This document shows, piece by piece, positions 35,654 to 45,256 of a DNA stretch of 64,000 nucleotides. A program made the translations under genes and the position numbers. The notes beneath the pieces are model-generated. The model was given only the letters and a program-made list of their open reading frames with translations, did no database searches and was not told where the DNA came from. Source of the DNA: a bacterium MS4 (GTDB taxonomy: Bacteria > Bacillota > Clostridia > Oscillospirales > Acutalibacteraceae); the NCBI GenBank assembly GCA_000752215.1, contig CCFG01000008.1, forward strand, positions 62,607 through 126,606. Direction: 5' to 3'. The first letter of the stretch is position 1. Each line of letters opens with the position of its first letter.

Positions 35654-36705
35654 AAATCAGTATCATCAGCTTTACCGAAAGAGGAGCCGCTCTTGCACAG
35701 ACGGTCCGAAACAGCCTTGCGCGGGAGATGGAGATCACCCTTTCTGCCAAGCACAGGGCTTTGCCGGATGATCTGGAAGCTGTATATGTGGAAGAAAGCC
35801 TTTCCCGGTGGGCGGGGGAGCGGTTCCGGGAACACAGTGCGGTGCTCTTTATCGGGGCCTGCGGCATTGCCGTGCGCGCGATTGCGCCTTCCGTAAGGGA
35901 TAAGCTGGAGGATTCCCCGGTGCTGGTCATGGATGAAGCGGGCCGGTTTGTGATTCCGCTGCTGTCCGGGCATTTCGGGGGAGCCAACGAACTGGCCGAA
36001 CGGATTGCGGAAAAGACCGGCGCGGTTCCGGTCGTCACGACCGCCACCGATGTAAACGGATTGTTTGCGGCGGACGTCTTTGCCCGCAGGAACCGGCTGG
36101 CCGTCTGTAACCGGAGCGGGATTGCCGCCGTTTCGTCCGCGGTCCTTGCCGGGCAGCCCGTCACAATGGCGGTCGCGGGTTCCTGTACGGGAAGCTGGCC
36201 GAAGGAGTTGACCCCGGTACCCTACCCCGTGAACGGCGGGGCGTCGGTGATCGTTTCCCCCTATATGGCGGATGCGGAAAAGGCGGATTTACAGCTTTGT
36301 CCAAGGGCCTGTGTGCTCGGAATCGGGTGCAGGCGAGGGAAATCCTTTCCGGAAATAGAGGAAGCGGTGGAAAAGCAGATGAAGAAAGCCGGGCTGCGGT
36401 GGGAGTCGCTGGCTGCTGTTGCTTCGGTCGACCGGAAAAAGGACGAGCAGGGGTTACTGGAATTTGCGGAGAAACATGGCCTTCCTTTCCTGATTTTTTC
36501 CGCGGACAGGCTGAAAGCAGTTGGCGGCGATTTTGCTTCCTCCGCCTTTGTGGAGGAGCAGGTGGGCGTGGACAACGTCTGTGAACGCGCGGCGATGGCG
36601 GCTTGCGGGGAAGACGGAAAGCTCCTTATCGAAAAATACGCCGAAAACGGAATCACAGTGGCCATAGCACAGAAAAAATGGAGTGTAAGCTTTGATGAAA
36701 CATAA
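35650..36705 (+). CDS. cbiG: Cobalt-precorrin-5A hydrolase
   Basis: A 351-residue enzyme that opens the lactone and expels the C20 fragment as acetaldehyde. The N-terminal domain has FIGACGIAVRAIAP and PLLSGHFGGANELA; the C-terminal domain (about 215-345) has LGIGCRRGKSFPEIEEAV and ends in a compact fold. Length and domain order are normal. ATG 35650 overlaps the cbiF stop; cbiH begins ten bases before its end. Confidence 0.93.
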   Translation: MKISIISFTERGAALAQTVRNSLAREMEITLSAKHRALPDDLEAVYVEESLSRWAGERFREHSAVLFIGACGIAVRAIAPSVRDKLEDSPVLVMDEAGRFVIPLLSGHFGGANELAERIAEKTGAVPVVTTATDVNGLFAADVFARRNRLAVCNRSGIAAVSSAVLAGQPVTMAVAGSCTGSWPKELTPVPYPVNGGASVIVSPYMADAEKADLQLCPRACVLGIGCRRGKSFPEIEEAVEKQMKKAGLRWESLAAVASVDRKKDEQGLLEFAEKHGLPFLIFSADRLKAVGGDFASSAFVEEQVGVDNVCERAAMAACGEDGKLLIEKYAENGITVAIAQKKWSVSFDET

Positions 36706-37426
36706 AATTTATATTGTGGGAATGGGACCGGGAGCGGAAGAAATGATGACCTTTCAGGCGGTGCGGGCGCTGGAGGAAAGCGACGTGATCGTCGGGTACC
36801 CGGTCTATTTGAATCTGCTGGAGAAGCGCTTTCAGGAAAAAGAGCTGCTCTCCACGCCGATGACGCAGGAAGCAAAACGGTGCGAAATGTGCTTTCAGGA
36901 AGCCCTGAAAGGGAAAACAGTGGCGCTGGTCTGCAGCGGGGACGCCGGAGTGTACGGGCTGGCGTCGCTGATGTACGGGATCGGGGCGGATTACCCGGAC
37001 TGCGAGCTTTTGGTGATTCCTGGCGTCACCGCCGCCAACAGCGGCGCCGCGTGCCTTGGGGCCCCGCTCAACCACGATTACTGCGTTATCAGCCTGAGCG
37101 ACCTTTTGACGCCGTGGGAGCTGATTGAAAAAAGACTGCGGGCGGCGGCGCAGGGCGACTTCTGTATTGCGCTGTATAACCCTTCCAGCCGCAGGCGCGC
37201 GGATTACCTGCAAAAGGCGTGCGACATCCTGCTGGAGCAGCTGGAGGAAAGCAGGGCCTGCGGCTATGTGGAAAATATCGGCAGAGAGGGCACCCGGACA
37301 TTCGTCTGCACCTTAAAGGAACTGAGGGAGCGGCAGGTCAATATGTTTACCACCGTCTTTATCGGGAATTCCCAGACGCGGCTTCTGGACGGGAAGCTGA
37401 TCACCGAAAGAGGATACCGTTTATGA
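36695..37426 (+). CDS. cbiH: Cobalt-precorrin-3B C17-methyltransferase
   Basis: A 243-residue tetrapyrrole methyltransferase. It opens KIYIVGMGPGAEEMMT, has VIVGYPVYL, CSGDAGVYGLA, IPGVTAANSGAACLGAPLNHD and IALYNPSSRRR, all close to the CbiH/CobJ group; it performs ring contraction. Stop and the start of the following fused gene overlap. Confidence 0.94.
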   Translation: MKHKIYIVGMGPGAEEMMTFQAVRALEESDVIVGYPVYLNLLEKRFQEKELLSTPMTQEAKRCEMCFQEALKGKTVALVCSGDAGVYGLASLMYGIGADYPDCELLVIPGVTAANSGAACLGAPLNHDYCVISLSDLLTPWELIEKRLRAAAQGDFCIALYNPSSRRRADYLQKACDILLEQLEESRACGYVENIGREGTRTFVCTLKELRERQVNMFTTVFIGNSQTRLLDGKLITERGYRL

Positions 37427-39447
37427 AACAGACACTGATTTTTTCAGGGACAACGGAGGGCCGTCGCCTGGCCGAGCTGCTGTGCGCAAATGGACTGGAA
37501 TGCACGGTCTGCGTGGCGACGGAATACGGGGAGCTGGTCATGGAGAAAAGGCCGGGGCTGACCGTCCATCAGGGCAGGATGACCCCGGAGGAAATGAAAC
37601 GCTTTCTCCGTTCGGAGGATTTCCTCGCGGTGGTGGACGCCACCCATCCTTTTGCGACCGCCGTTTCGGAGAATATCAGAAACAGCACGGCGGAAAGCGG
37701 TATCCCTTGCCTGCGCCTGCAGCGGGACACGGATATTCTGCCCCCGGGGCGGAAAAACGGGTTGCGCTATCCCACTCATGAAGCCTGCGCCGAAGCGCTG
37801 AAAGATATGCCCGGCAATATCCTTCTGACGACGGGAAGTAAGGACCTGTCGCTTTACAGCGGGCGGAAGGAGCTTCTTCCCCGCCTGTATGCAAGGGTCC
37901 TGCCCGGGCTGGAAAGCCTCTCCCTCTGCTATGAAAACGGGATCGAAGGAAAACATATCATCGCCATGCAGGGTCCCTTCTCGGTGGAAATGAACGAGGC
38001 GATGATCCGTCAGTACGATATCCGCACTCTGGTGACGAAGGAAAGCGGTAAAAACGGCGGCTTTCCGGAAAAAATACAGGCCGCCCGCAGCACCGGGACG
38101 AAAGTGCTGGTGATCGGGAACCCGGAACGGGCGGACGGGGACTCTTTTGAGGAAGTATGCGAAAAGCTGGAAGACCTGACCGGGAAAAAGCTGCGGCGGG
38201 ACAGCCGGATGCGGATTTCCCTGATCGGGATGGGAATGGGAGGCAGCACGTTACTGACAAGGGAGGCAGAGTGCCGGATACAGGAAGCGGAACTCCTCTT
38301 TGGGGCCCGGAGACTCCTGGCGGGGATCCCGGGCCCGGCCGAAAAAATCCCCTGCTATCTGGCGGAGGACATCCTTCCGTATCTGAAGGGGAAAGCGGTT
38401 CAAAACGCGGCTGTCCTTTTTTCCGGGGACACCGGTTTTTACAGCGGGGCACAAAAGCTGTACGACGCCCTGCAAAAAGAAACAGAAGCGGGTATCCTGC
38501 ATGCGCGGGTGGAAGTCCTGCCGGGGATTTCCAGCGTATCCTGCCTTGCGGCAAGGCTCGGGAAAAGCTGGCACGACGCGGCGATCGTCAGCATCCACGG
38601 AAAAAGCGCCAATGTCCTTGATACGGTGCGAACGAATGAAAAAACGTTCCTGCTCGTGTCCGGCCTTGCGGATATGAAAGCGCTCGGCGATCTGTTTCTG
38701 GAGCAGGAAATGGAGAATATCCGAATCACAGCGGGCTATCAGCTCTCCTACCCGGAGGAACAGATTCTGCGCCTGAACCCGGCGGACTGCGCGGCGCTCG
38801 AAAAGGAAGGGCTTTATGTCTGCCTGATCGAAAACCCGCAAGCCGAAAAGAAACGTCTGACGCACGGACTGCCGGACAGCGCTTTTCTTCGGGGCCGGGT
38901 GCCGATGACCAAAGAAGAAATCCGTGCGGTATCCGTCTGCAAGCTCCGGCTTTGCCGGGACGCCGTCCTTTACGATGTCGGCAGCGGCACGGGTTCCGTC
39001 GCGGTCGAGTGCGCGGCGCTGTCCGACCGCATACAGGTATATGCCATTGAAAAGAAGAAGGAAGCCGCGCTTTTGACGGAGAAAAACCGTGAAAAATTCG
39101 GCCTGGCCAACCTGAGCGTGGCCGAGGGCGAAGCGCCGCAGGCATTTGAGGGGCTTCCCGCCCCGACCCACGCGTTTCTCGGCGGAAGCGGCGGCAATAT
39201 GAAGGAAATCCTTGCGGCGCTTTACCGGAAAAACCCGCGGCTCCGTGTGGTCGCGAACGCCGTCACGCTGGAAACCCTCGGCGAAATCACCGGCCTGCTG
39301 AAAACCTTGCCGGTGGAGCAGGAAGAGGTGGTTCAGCTACAGGTCAGCAGAGCCGAGCCGGTGGGCAGGTACCGCATGATGCGCGCGGAGAATCCGGTTT
39401 TTATCGTTTCTTTTACTTTTCGGGAAAATGGGGAGAAAGACGAATGA
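37423..39447 (+). CDS. cbiJET: Triple fusion CbiJ-CbiE-CbiT (precorrin-6A reductase, C5 and C15 methylases)
   Basis: A 674-residue protein. Residues 1 to about 260 match the reductase CbiJ (FSGTTEGRRLAELL, VVDATHPFA, TGSKDL, GPFSVEMN, VTKESGKNGGF). About 265-465 match CbiE (ISLIGMGMGGSTLLT, FGARRLL, FSGDTGFYSGA, LPGISSVSCLAARLG). About 480-674 match CbiT (PMTKEEIRAV, LYDVGSGTGSVAVE, AFLGGSGGNMKEIL). Together they reduce the ring, methylate C5 and C15 and decarboxylate. CbiE-CbiT fusions (CobL) are well known; the added CbiJ makes one polypeptide for consecutive steps. ATG 37423 overlaps the cbiH stop. Confidence 0.93.
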   Translation: MKQTLIFSGTTEGRRLAELLCANGLECTVCVATEYGELVMEKRPGLTVHQGRMTPEEMKRFLRSEDFLAVVDATHPFATAVSENIRNSTAESGIPCLRLQRDTDILPPGRKNGLRYPTHEACAEALKDMPGNILLTTGSKDLSLYSGRKELLPRLYARVLPGLESLSLCYENGIEGKHIIAMQGPFSVEMNEAMIRQYDIRTLVTKESGKNGGFPEKIQAARSTGTKVLVIGNPERADGDSFEEVCEKLEDLTGKKLRRDSRMRISLIGMGMGGSTLLTREAECRIQEAELLFGARRLLAGIPGPAEKIPCYLAEDILPYLKGKAVQNAAVLFSGDTGFYSGAQKLYDALQKETEAGILHARVEVLPGISSVSCLAARLGKSWHDAAIVSIHGKSANVLDTVRTNEKTFLLVSGLADMKALGDLFLEQEMENIRITAGYQLSYPEEQILRLNPADCAALEKEGLYVCLIENPQAEKKRLTHGLPDSAFLRGRVPMTKEEIRAVSVCKLRLCRDAVLYDVGSGTGSVAVECAALSDRIQVYAIEKKKEAALLTEKNREKFGLANLSVAEGEAPQAFEGLPAPTHAFLGGSGGNMKEILAALYRKNPRLRVVANAVTLETLGEITGLLKTLPVEQEEVVQLQVSRAEPVGRYRMMRAENPVFIVSFTFRENGEKDE

Positions 39448-40805
39448 AAGCACCCAGAATCATGATCGCGGCTGCCGGCAGCGGCAGCGGAAAGACCCTG
39501 CTGACCTGCTCGCTTTTACAGGCTCTGCTGGACAGCGGGAAAAAGGCGGCCGCATTTAAATGCGGACCGGACTTTATCGACCCCATGTTCCACCGCAAGG
39601 TGCTCGGCGTCCCCTCTAAAAATCTGGATTCCTTTTTTACGGATGAAAACACGACCAGATTTCTGTTTCTGGAGGATGCCGAAGGAAAGGACCTTTCCGT
39701 GATCGAGGGCGTCATGGGGCTTTACGACGGTCTGGGAGGCATCACAGAGGAAGCGTCCTCCTACCATCTGGCAAAGGTCACGAAAACGCCGGTGATTCTG
39801 GTGGTGGACGCCCGCGGGATGGGCCGGTCGGTCATCCCCCTGATTGCTGGTTTTTTGCAGTACGACACCGCGCGCCTGATCCAGGGCGTGATCCTGAACA
39901 GAACCGGAAAGATGTTTTATGACGCGATCAAACCGGAAATAGAAGCGGAAACAGGGATTCCGGTTCTGGGGTATTTTCCCGTTCATACGGAGATCAGGCT
40001 GGAAAGCCGCCACCTCGGCCTGCGGCTGCCGGAGGAAATCCGGGGACTCCGCGAGCAGCTGAAAAAATCCGCGGAGGTCTTCAGGACTGCCGTCGATCTG
40101 GAAAAGCTCGTGGCGATCGCGTCGCGGGCGGAAGAACTCGAAGCAGCCCCGGTGACAGTTCCCGCGAAAGCGGACGGCGTACGGATCGGTGTCGCCATGG
40201 ACGAAGCGTTCTGCTTTTACTATGAGGACAATCTGCGGCTGCTGCAAAAAGCCGGGGCGGAGCTGGTGCCCTTTTCACCGCTGCACGAAGAAAAGCTCCC
40301 GGCGCACCTGCACGGGCTGATTCTGGGCGGCGGGTACCCGGAGCTATACGCGGCCGCCCTGTCCCAAAACAAAGGGATGCGGGACAGCGTGAAGGCGGCT
40401 GTTGAAAGCGGGATGCCTTCCATTGCGGAATGCGGAGGATTTCTGTACCTGCACGAGATGATGGAAAATCAGGAGGGGAATGCCTTCCCGATGGTTGGCA
40501 CGGTGAAAGGCAGCTGCCGGTATACGGGAAAGCTCGTCCGCTTCGGGTATATCGGCGTTTGCGCGGAAACGGAAAGCTTTCTGCCGAAGGGGACGGAAAT
40601 CCGGGGGCATGAGTTCCACTATTTTGACAGCACGGACAACGGAAACGACTGTCTGGCACGAAAACCGGTGTCGGGGCGGCAGTGGCGCTGTGTCCACGCC
40701 GGAAAAAATCACTGGTGGGGCTTTCCGCATCTGTATTATTACGCGAACCCGGCCTACGCGTACCATTTTTTAGGGAGGGCTGAAAGCTATGCACAGGGGT
40801 CATGA
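39444..40805 (+). CDS. cbiA: Cobyrinate a,c-diamide synthase
   Basis: A 453-residue glutamine-dependent amidase. The P-loop AAAGSGSGKTLLT is at the N-terminus, KCGPDFIDPMFH and VIEGVMGLYDG follow, and the amidotransferase domain has GGGYPELYA, the cysteine in AECGGFLYLHEMM near residue 330 and a late RGHEFHYF. It starts four bases before the end of the fused gene and overlaps cbiQ by 17 bases. Confidence 0.95.
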   Translation: MKAPRIMIAAAGSGSGKTLLTCSLLQALLDSGKKAAAFKCGPDFIDPMFHRKVLGVPSKNLDSFFTDENTTRFLFLEDAEGKDLSVIEGVMGLYDGLGGITEEASSYHLAKVTKTPVILVVDARGMGRSVIPLIAGFLQYDTARLIQGVILNRTGKMFYDAIKPEIEAETGIPVLGYFPVHTEIRLESRHLGLRLPEEIRGLREQLKKSAEVFRTAVDLEKLVAIASRAEELEAAPVTVPAKADGVRIGVAMDEAFCFYYEDNLRLLQKAGAELVPFSPLHEEKLPAHLHGLILGGGYPELYAAALSQNKGMRDSVKAAVESGMPSIAECGGFLYLHEMMENQEGNAFPMVGTVKGSCRYTGKLVRFGYIGVCAETESFLPKGTEIRGHEFHYFDSTDNGNDCLARKPVSGRQWRCVHAGKNHWWGFPHLYYYANPAYAYHFLGRAESYAQGS

Positions 40806-41580
40806 AATATCCGCCGATACCTATTCCTATCTTTCCGCTTTAAGGGAGTGGAATACGACCTATAAAGTCGCTTTTTCGGTGGGGGCGCTGGTGACGGTCA
40901 TCGCCGCCGATTCCGTCGGAGTTTCCGCCGTGACCCTCCTTTTTATGCTGTTTCTCAGCGTGGGGGTGGGGAAAATCCCCGCAAGAGACTATTTCCGCCT
41001 GATGAAAATCCCTTTGGCCTTTATTCTGCTGGGGGGCGCGGCGATTACGGCCCAGTTCGGTAGCGGAGCGGACAGCCTTTTTCGCACCCGGTTTTTTCTG
41101 ACGAATCTGTACGTGACCCAAAGCAGCCTGACGCTGGGGATACACGTGACCCTCAAAGCGTTCTCGGCGGTCAGCGCGCTGTACCTGATGACGCTCTCCA
41201 CCCCGATGGGGGAAATCATTTCCGTTTTCAGAAAAATCCGTGTGCCTGTTCTGATTCTGGAGCTGATGCACCTGATTTACCGGTATATTTTCATCCTGTC
41301 GGAAACCAATCAGCGCCAGAAGGACTCCGCGGGGTCAAGGCTGGGGTACTGCGATCTGAAAACCTCGTTCCGTACCTTCAGCGGGGAGCTGGCGAATCTT
41401 TTGGTCCTGTCCATGAAGAAGGCGGAAACGTATTACGACGCGATGGAAGCGAGGGGCTACGAGGGAAACGCCCTGTTCTGGGAAGAAACAAAACCGCTGA
41501 CGGCGGGGCAGCTGCTGTACGCCGGTCTGTATCTCGCACTGCTTTTGGGAACTTTTTGTTTAATAGGGAGGAGGGGCTGA
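40789..41580 (+). CDS. cbiQ: ECF cobalt transporter T component
   Basis: A 263-residue membrane subunit that couples the CbiO ATPase to CbiM. Several hydrophobic helices lie in the first half, and the coupling region has the arginine-containing ARGY motif as EARGYEGN near residue 222 with a preceding MKKAETYYDAM. AGGGAGGG precedes the ATG. Unlike the common cbiMNQO order, it comes before cbiO, cbiM and cbiN. Confidence 0.92.
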   Translation: MHRGHEISADTYSYLSALREWNTTYKVAFSVGALVTVIAADSVGVSAVTLLFMLFLSVGVGKIPARDYFRLMKIPLAFILLGGAAITAQFGSGADSLFRTRFFLTNLYVTQSSLTLGIHVTLKAFSAVSALYLMTLSTPMGEIISVFRKIRVPVLILELMHLIYRYIFILSETNQRQKDSAGSRLGYCDLKTSFRTFSGELANLLVLSMKKAETYYDAMEARGYEGNALFWEETKPLTAGQLLYAGLYLALLLGTFCLIGRRG

Positions 41581-42402
41581 ATGAGGGAAAAAATTCTGGA
41601 GGTGGACCATCTTTCGTTTGCCTATGACAGGGACCGCGATACGCTGAAGGATATCTGCCTTGCGATCTATCAGCGGGAAAAAATCGCCGTCCTTGGGGCA
41701 AACGGGGCTGGGAAAACCACTTTTTTTCTGAATCTGAACGGGGTGAGGGAGCCCACGAACGGGGAAATCCGTTACCGGGGGGAAACGATCGTCAGGAAAA
41801 ACATCAACCGGCTGCGACGGAATGTGGGAATCGTCTTTCAGGACGCGGACAGCCAGATCATCGCTTCCACGGTAAAGGCGGAGGTGGCCTTCGGGCCGCT
41901 GAATATGAAGCTTCCCCGGGAAGAGGTGGAGGAAAGAACCCTTCGCGCCGTCCGGGAAATGAAGCTGGAGGACCACGTTATGCGGCCGCCCCATTACCTG
42001 AGCGGCGGGGAAAAGAAAAGGGTCAGCATCGCGGATATTCTGGCCATGGATTCCGAAGTCATGATTTTTGACGAGCCGACCGCTTCCCTGGACCCGGTCA
42101 ACGCGCAGGTGCTGGAAGAGGTTCTGGATCAGATCGAGCAAAAGGGAAAAACCGTCCTGCTTTCCACGCACGACGTGGATTTTGCCTATCGCTTTGCGCA
42201 GCGGGTGCTGGTTTTTTGCGGCGGGGAGCTGATCGGCGACGGAACCGCGGAAGAAATCTTCCGCGACGAGTCCCTGCTCAGAAAAGCAAACCTGAAAAAG
42301 CCGGTCCTGATGCAGCTTTACGATCTGCTGAAAGAAAAGGGGAAAATCGGAAAACCGGGAGCGTGTCCCAAAAAAATTTCCGATTTTGCCGCGCTGTTAT
42401 AA
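41581..42402 (+). CDS. cbiO: ECF cobalt transporter ATPase
   Basis: A 273-residue ATPase. Walker A is GANGAGKTT near residue 43, the signature LSGGEKKRV, Walker B VMIFDEPTASLDP and switch histidine STHDVDF. It starts at the base after the cbiQ stop, with GGGAGGAGG ahead. It energises cobalt uptake for CbiK. Confidence 0.95.
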   Translation: MREKILEVDHLSFAYDRDRDTLKDICLAIYQREKIAVLGANGAGKTTFFLNLNGVREPTNGEIRYRGETIVRKNINRLRRNVGIVFQDADSQIIASTVKAEVAFGPLNMKLPREEVEERTLRAVREMKLEDHVMRPPHYLSGGEKKRVSIADILAMDSEVMIFDEPTASLDPVNAQVLEEVLDQIEQKGKTVLLSTHDVDFAYRFAQRVLVFCGGELIGDGTAEEIFRDESLLRKANLKKPVLMQLYDLLKEKGKIGKPGACPKKISDFAALL

Positions 42403-42459
42403 GAATGGTAAACAAATTGATATTTGTTCCAGATAAAACGAAAAGAGAGGGTAATAACA

Positions 42460-43209
42460 ATGACAACGAAACAGAAAAAATGGATTGCCTCGCTGGCGGT
42501 CCTGTCGGTAATCGTGGGAATTACTCCGAATGCCTACGCGATGCACATTATGGAGGGCTACCTTGCGCCCCGGTACTGTATTGCCTGGGGAGTGCTGTGT
42601 ATTCCCTTCTTAGTGACCGGATACCTGTCCATTAACAAAAAGCTGAAAGAAAACAGAAAGAACATCACACTGCTCGCCATGGCGGGGGCGTTTATCTTCG
42701 TGATTTCCTCCCTGAAAATTCCGTCCGTAACGGGCAGCTGTTCCCATATGACGGGCACGGGGCTGGGCGCGATTCTGTTCGGGCCTACGGCTGTCAGCAT
42801 CTTGGGCATTATCGTCCTGCTTTTTCAGGCGATTCTGCTTGCGCACGGCGGGCTGACCACGCTGGGAGCCAACACTTTTTCCATGGCCATTGCCGGCCCG
42901 CTGCTCAGCTACGGAATTTTCCTGCTGTGCAAAAAGCTGAAAGTGAACCGTTATGTCGGCATTTTTCTGGCGGCGTTTCTGGGCGACCTCTTTACTTACT
43001 GCGTCACGAGCTTTCAGCTTGCAATCGCCTATCCTTCCGCGGAGGGTGGCGTTATGGCGTCGGTCGGAAAGTTCCTCGGCGTTTTTGCGCCGACGCAGCT
43101 GCCCCTTGCCGTTCTGGAGGGCATCCTTACCGTCCTGATCATGATCGCGCTGAAGACATACGCTACTCCGGAACTGAACATGCTGAAGCTGAACATGGAG
43201 GAGAAATAA
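42460..43209 (+). CDS. cbiM: ECF cobalt transporter substrate-binding subunit
   Basis: A 249-residue membrane protein. A cleavable-looking leader ends in NAYA, exposing MHIMEGYLAP, whose N-terminal methionine-histidine is the known cobalt site of CbiM. Six or seven helices follow, with SCSHMTGTGLGAILFGP near residue 105, a family mark. ATG 42460 is behind AGAGAGGG; an upstream reading from 42424 has no ribosome site. Confidence 0.94.
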   Translation: MTTKQKKWIASLAVLSVIVGITPNAYAMHIMEGYLAPRYCIAWGVLCIPFLVTGYLSINKKLKENRKNITLLAMAGAFIFVISSLKIPSVTGSCSHMTGTGLGAILFGPTAVSILGIIVLLFQAILLAHGGLTTLGANTFSMAIAGPLLSYGIFLLCKKLKVNRYVGIFLAAFLGDLFTYCVTSFQLAIAYPSAEGGVMASVGKFLGVFAPTQLPLAVLEGILTVLIMIALKTYATPELNMLKLNMEEK

Positions 43210-43210
43210 G

Positions 43211-43528
43211 ATGAGTAAGACGAAAAAAACGGTTGTCGCGTTAATCATTGTAGCGGTTTTAATTGCTTTTGTCCCGCTGTTCGCTTTAAAGGGCGCGGAA
43301 TTCGGCGGCTCCGACGATGCGGGCAGCGGCATGGTGGAGCAAATCGCGGGGAACTATGAGCCCTGGTTCACGCCGGTATTGGAAACCGCGATTCACGGGG
43401 AGCTGCCGGGCGAAGTGGAAAGCCTTCTGTTCTGCCTGCAGACGGGCATCGGCGTCGGAATCATCGCTTTCCTGATGGGACGCCTGGTCGAACGTAAAAA
43501 ATGGACGAACGGTAAGGAGAACGAATGA
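43211..43528 (+). CDS. cbiN: Cobalt transporter small subunit
   Basis: A 105-residue protein with an N-terminal helix (VVALIIVAVLIAFVPLF), an external loop with the family motif GAEFGGSDDAG and WFTPV, and a second helix near 70-90. CbiN activates CbiM metal loading. It begins one base after the cbiM stop and overlaps cbiK. Confidence 0.92.
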   Translation: MSKTKKTVVALIIVAVLIAFVPLFALKGAEFGGSDDAGSGMVEQIAGNYEPWFTPVLETAIHGELPGEVESLLFCLQTGIGVGIIAFLMGRLVERKKWTNGKENE

Positions 43529-44304
43529 AGCGGGGAATTCTGATCGTCAGCTTTGGGACCACCTATCGGGAAACCAGAGAGAAAAACATTGAAACAATCG
43601 CTCAGACAGTCCGGGAAGCTTTCCCGGACTGGAGCGTTTATCAGGCGTATTCCAGCAATATTGTGAGAAGTATCCTGGAAAAAAGGGACCATATTATCAT
43701 CCGCGATGTCAGGGAAACATTGCGGCAGATGAAGCGGGACGGAATTACCCGCGCCGCTGTTTTGCCGACTCATTTGATAGACGGTATTGAAAATGGCAAA
43801 ATGAAGTGTACAATAGAAGAATGCAGGGAACTGTTTTCCGAAATAAAAACGGCCCGCGTGCTCTTGGGCAGCGAAGCCGATTACGCCGCCGTCGCCAAAG
43901 CGCTGTGGCGGGAAATCGGGGAAGCGGCGGGGAATGACCCCGTGATCCTGATGGGGCACGGCACCCCCCATGAAGCGGACGGCAGCTATGCAAAGCTGGA
44001 AAAACAGCTGCGGGACTGTTCCGGCAAGGAAATCTACATTGCCACGGTGGATGGCTCCGTTGCCATCGCGGATGTTATTCAAAAGCTGGACGCCTCCGCG
44101 CAAAAAAGAAAGCGCGTGCTGGTGCTGCCGCTGATGCTGGTGGCGGGCGACCATGCGGTCAACGATATGGCGGGGGAAGAGGATTCCTTTGCATCAAATC
44201 TGAGAGCAGCAGGTTACGAGCCGGAATGTATCCGGAAGGGAATCGGCGAATACGAAGACATCCGCGATCTTTATATCAACCATTTAAGAGAGGTAATCAG
44301 GTAA
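43525..44304 (+). CDS. cbiK: Sirohydrochlorin cobaltochelatase
   Basis: A 259-residue class II chelatase that inserts cobalt into sirohydrochlorin, the first step of the anaerobic corrin route. It opens GILIVSFGTTYRETREKN; metal and base histidines fit VLPTHLIDGIEN near residue 90 and LMGHGTPHEAD near residue 150. No signal peptide. Its place right after the cobalt transporter genes fits metal hand-over. Confidence 0.94.
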   Translation: MKRGILIVSFGTTYRETREKNIETIAQTVREAFPDWSVYQAYSSNIVRSILEKRDHIIIRDVRETLRQMKRDGITRAAVLPTHLIDGIENGKMKCTIEECRELFSEIKTARVLLGSEADYAAVAKALWREIGEAAGNDPVILMGHGTPHEADGSYAKLEKQLRDCSGKEIYIATVDGSVAIADVIQKLDASAQKRKRVLVLPLMLVAGDHAVNDMAGEEDSFASNLRAAGYEPECIRKGIGEYEDIRDLYINHLREVIR

Positions 44305-44308
44305 AAGT

Positions 44309-45256
44309 ATGAAAACAGCAGGGAAAATTATGGCGTTCGTGTTGGGCTTATGCCTTCTTTACGGATGCGGAAAAACAGAGCCCAATACGGCAAGTTCCTC
44401 CCAGTCCCCGTCTTCGGCGGCGAGCGCCGTTACGTTCACCGACGATCTGGGGGTTCAGGTGACGGTGGACCATCCGAAAAAGACGGCGGTGCTGTCCGCA
44501 AGCTATGCGGACGCCTGGCAGCTGGCCGGCGGAACCGTCGCGGCCTATACGGACGACGCCAAGGGTACGATTACAATCAAAGATGACATGCTCAATCTGG
44601 GGAAACTCAACACCCCGAATGTGGAGAGCATGATTGCGGATAAAATCGATTTCGTTGTTTTGTCCGGCGCGATTTCGGAGCATGTAAAGCTGAGAAGCAC
44701 GCTGGAAAGCGCGGGGATTAAAACCGCTTATTTCAAGGTGGAAACCTTTGAGGATTATGCAAAAATGATGAAAACGCTGACCGACATCACCGGCAGGGCG
44801 GACCTGTACAAAAAAAATGTGTCCGATTTGCAGGCGGAGATTCAGAAACAGACCGCCAGAGCGGATGGAAGCCATCCCACGGTGCTGTTCCTGCGGGCGT
44901 ATTCCACCGGGGTAAAGGCGAAAGGCAGCGACAGCATGACGGGAAAAATGCTGAAGGACCTCGGCTGTGTGAATATCGCCGATCAAAAAGGCAGCCTGCT
45001 GGATAATCTGAGCATGGAAGCGATTGTCGCCGCGGACCCGGACTTTATTTTTGTGACGACCATGGGGGAATCCCAGAAAGCCGCACTCGGCATGGTCGAT
45101 CAGCTTCTGACTTCCAATCCCGCGTGGAGCGGGCTGACGGCGGTAAAGGAGAAGCATTATTATGTTCTGCCGAAGGAACTGTTTCATTTGAAGCCGAATA
45201 AGCGCTGGGGAGAAAGCTATCAGATATTAGCGGACGATTTATATGGAAAAAAGTAG
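44309..45256 (+). CDS. ABC importer substrate-binding lipoprotein (BtuF/FepB-like)
   Basis: A 315-residue lipoprotein. The leader ends LCLLYGCGK with the lipobox cysteine near residue 20, then a Ser/Ala-rich linker and two alpha/beta lobes of the class III type (FTDDLGVQVTVDHPKKTAVL, FVFVTTMGES-like IFVTTMGES). It should present a corrinoid, heme or siderophore to the FecCD-type permease that follows; the surrounding cobalamin genes favour a corrinoid. AGAGAGG precedes the ATG. Confidence 0.85.
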   Translation: MKTAGKIMAFVLGLCLLYGCGKTEPNTASSSQSPSSAASAVTFTDDLGVQVTVDHPKKTAVLSASYADAWQLAGGTVAAYTDDAKGTITIKDDMLNLGKLNTPNVESMIADKIDFVVLSGAISEHVKLRSTLESAGIKTAYFKVETFEDYAKMMKTLTDITGRADLYKKNVSDLQAEIQKQTARADGSHPTVLFLRAYSTGVKAKGSDSMTGKMLKDLGCVNIADQKGSLLDNLSMEAIVAADPDFIFVTTMGESQKAALGMVDQLLTSNPAWSGLTAVKEKHYYVLPKELFHLKPNKRWGESYQILADDLYGKK

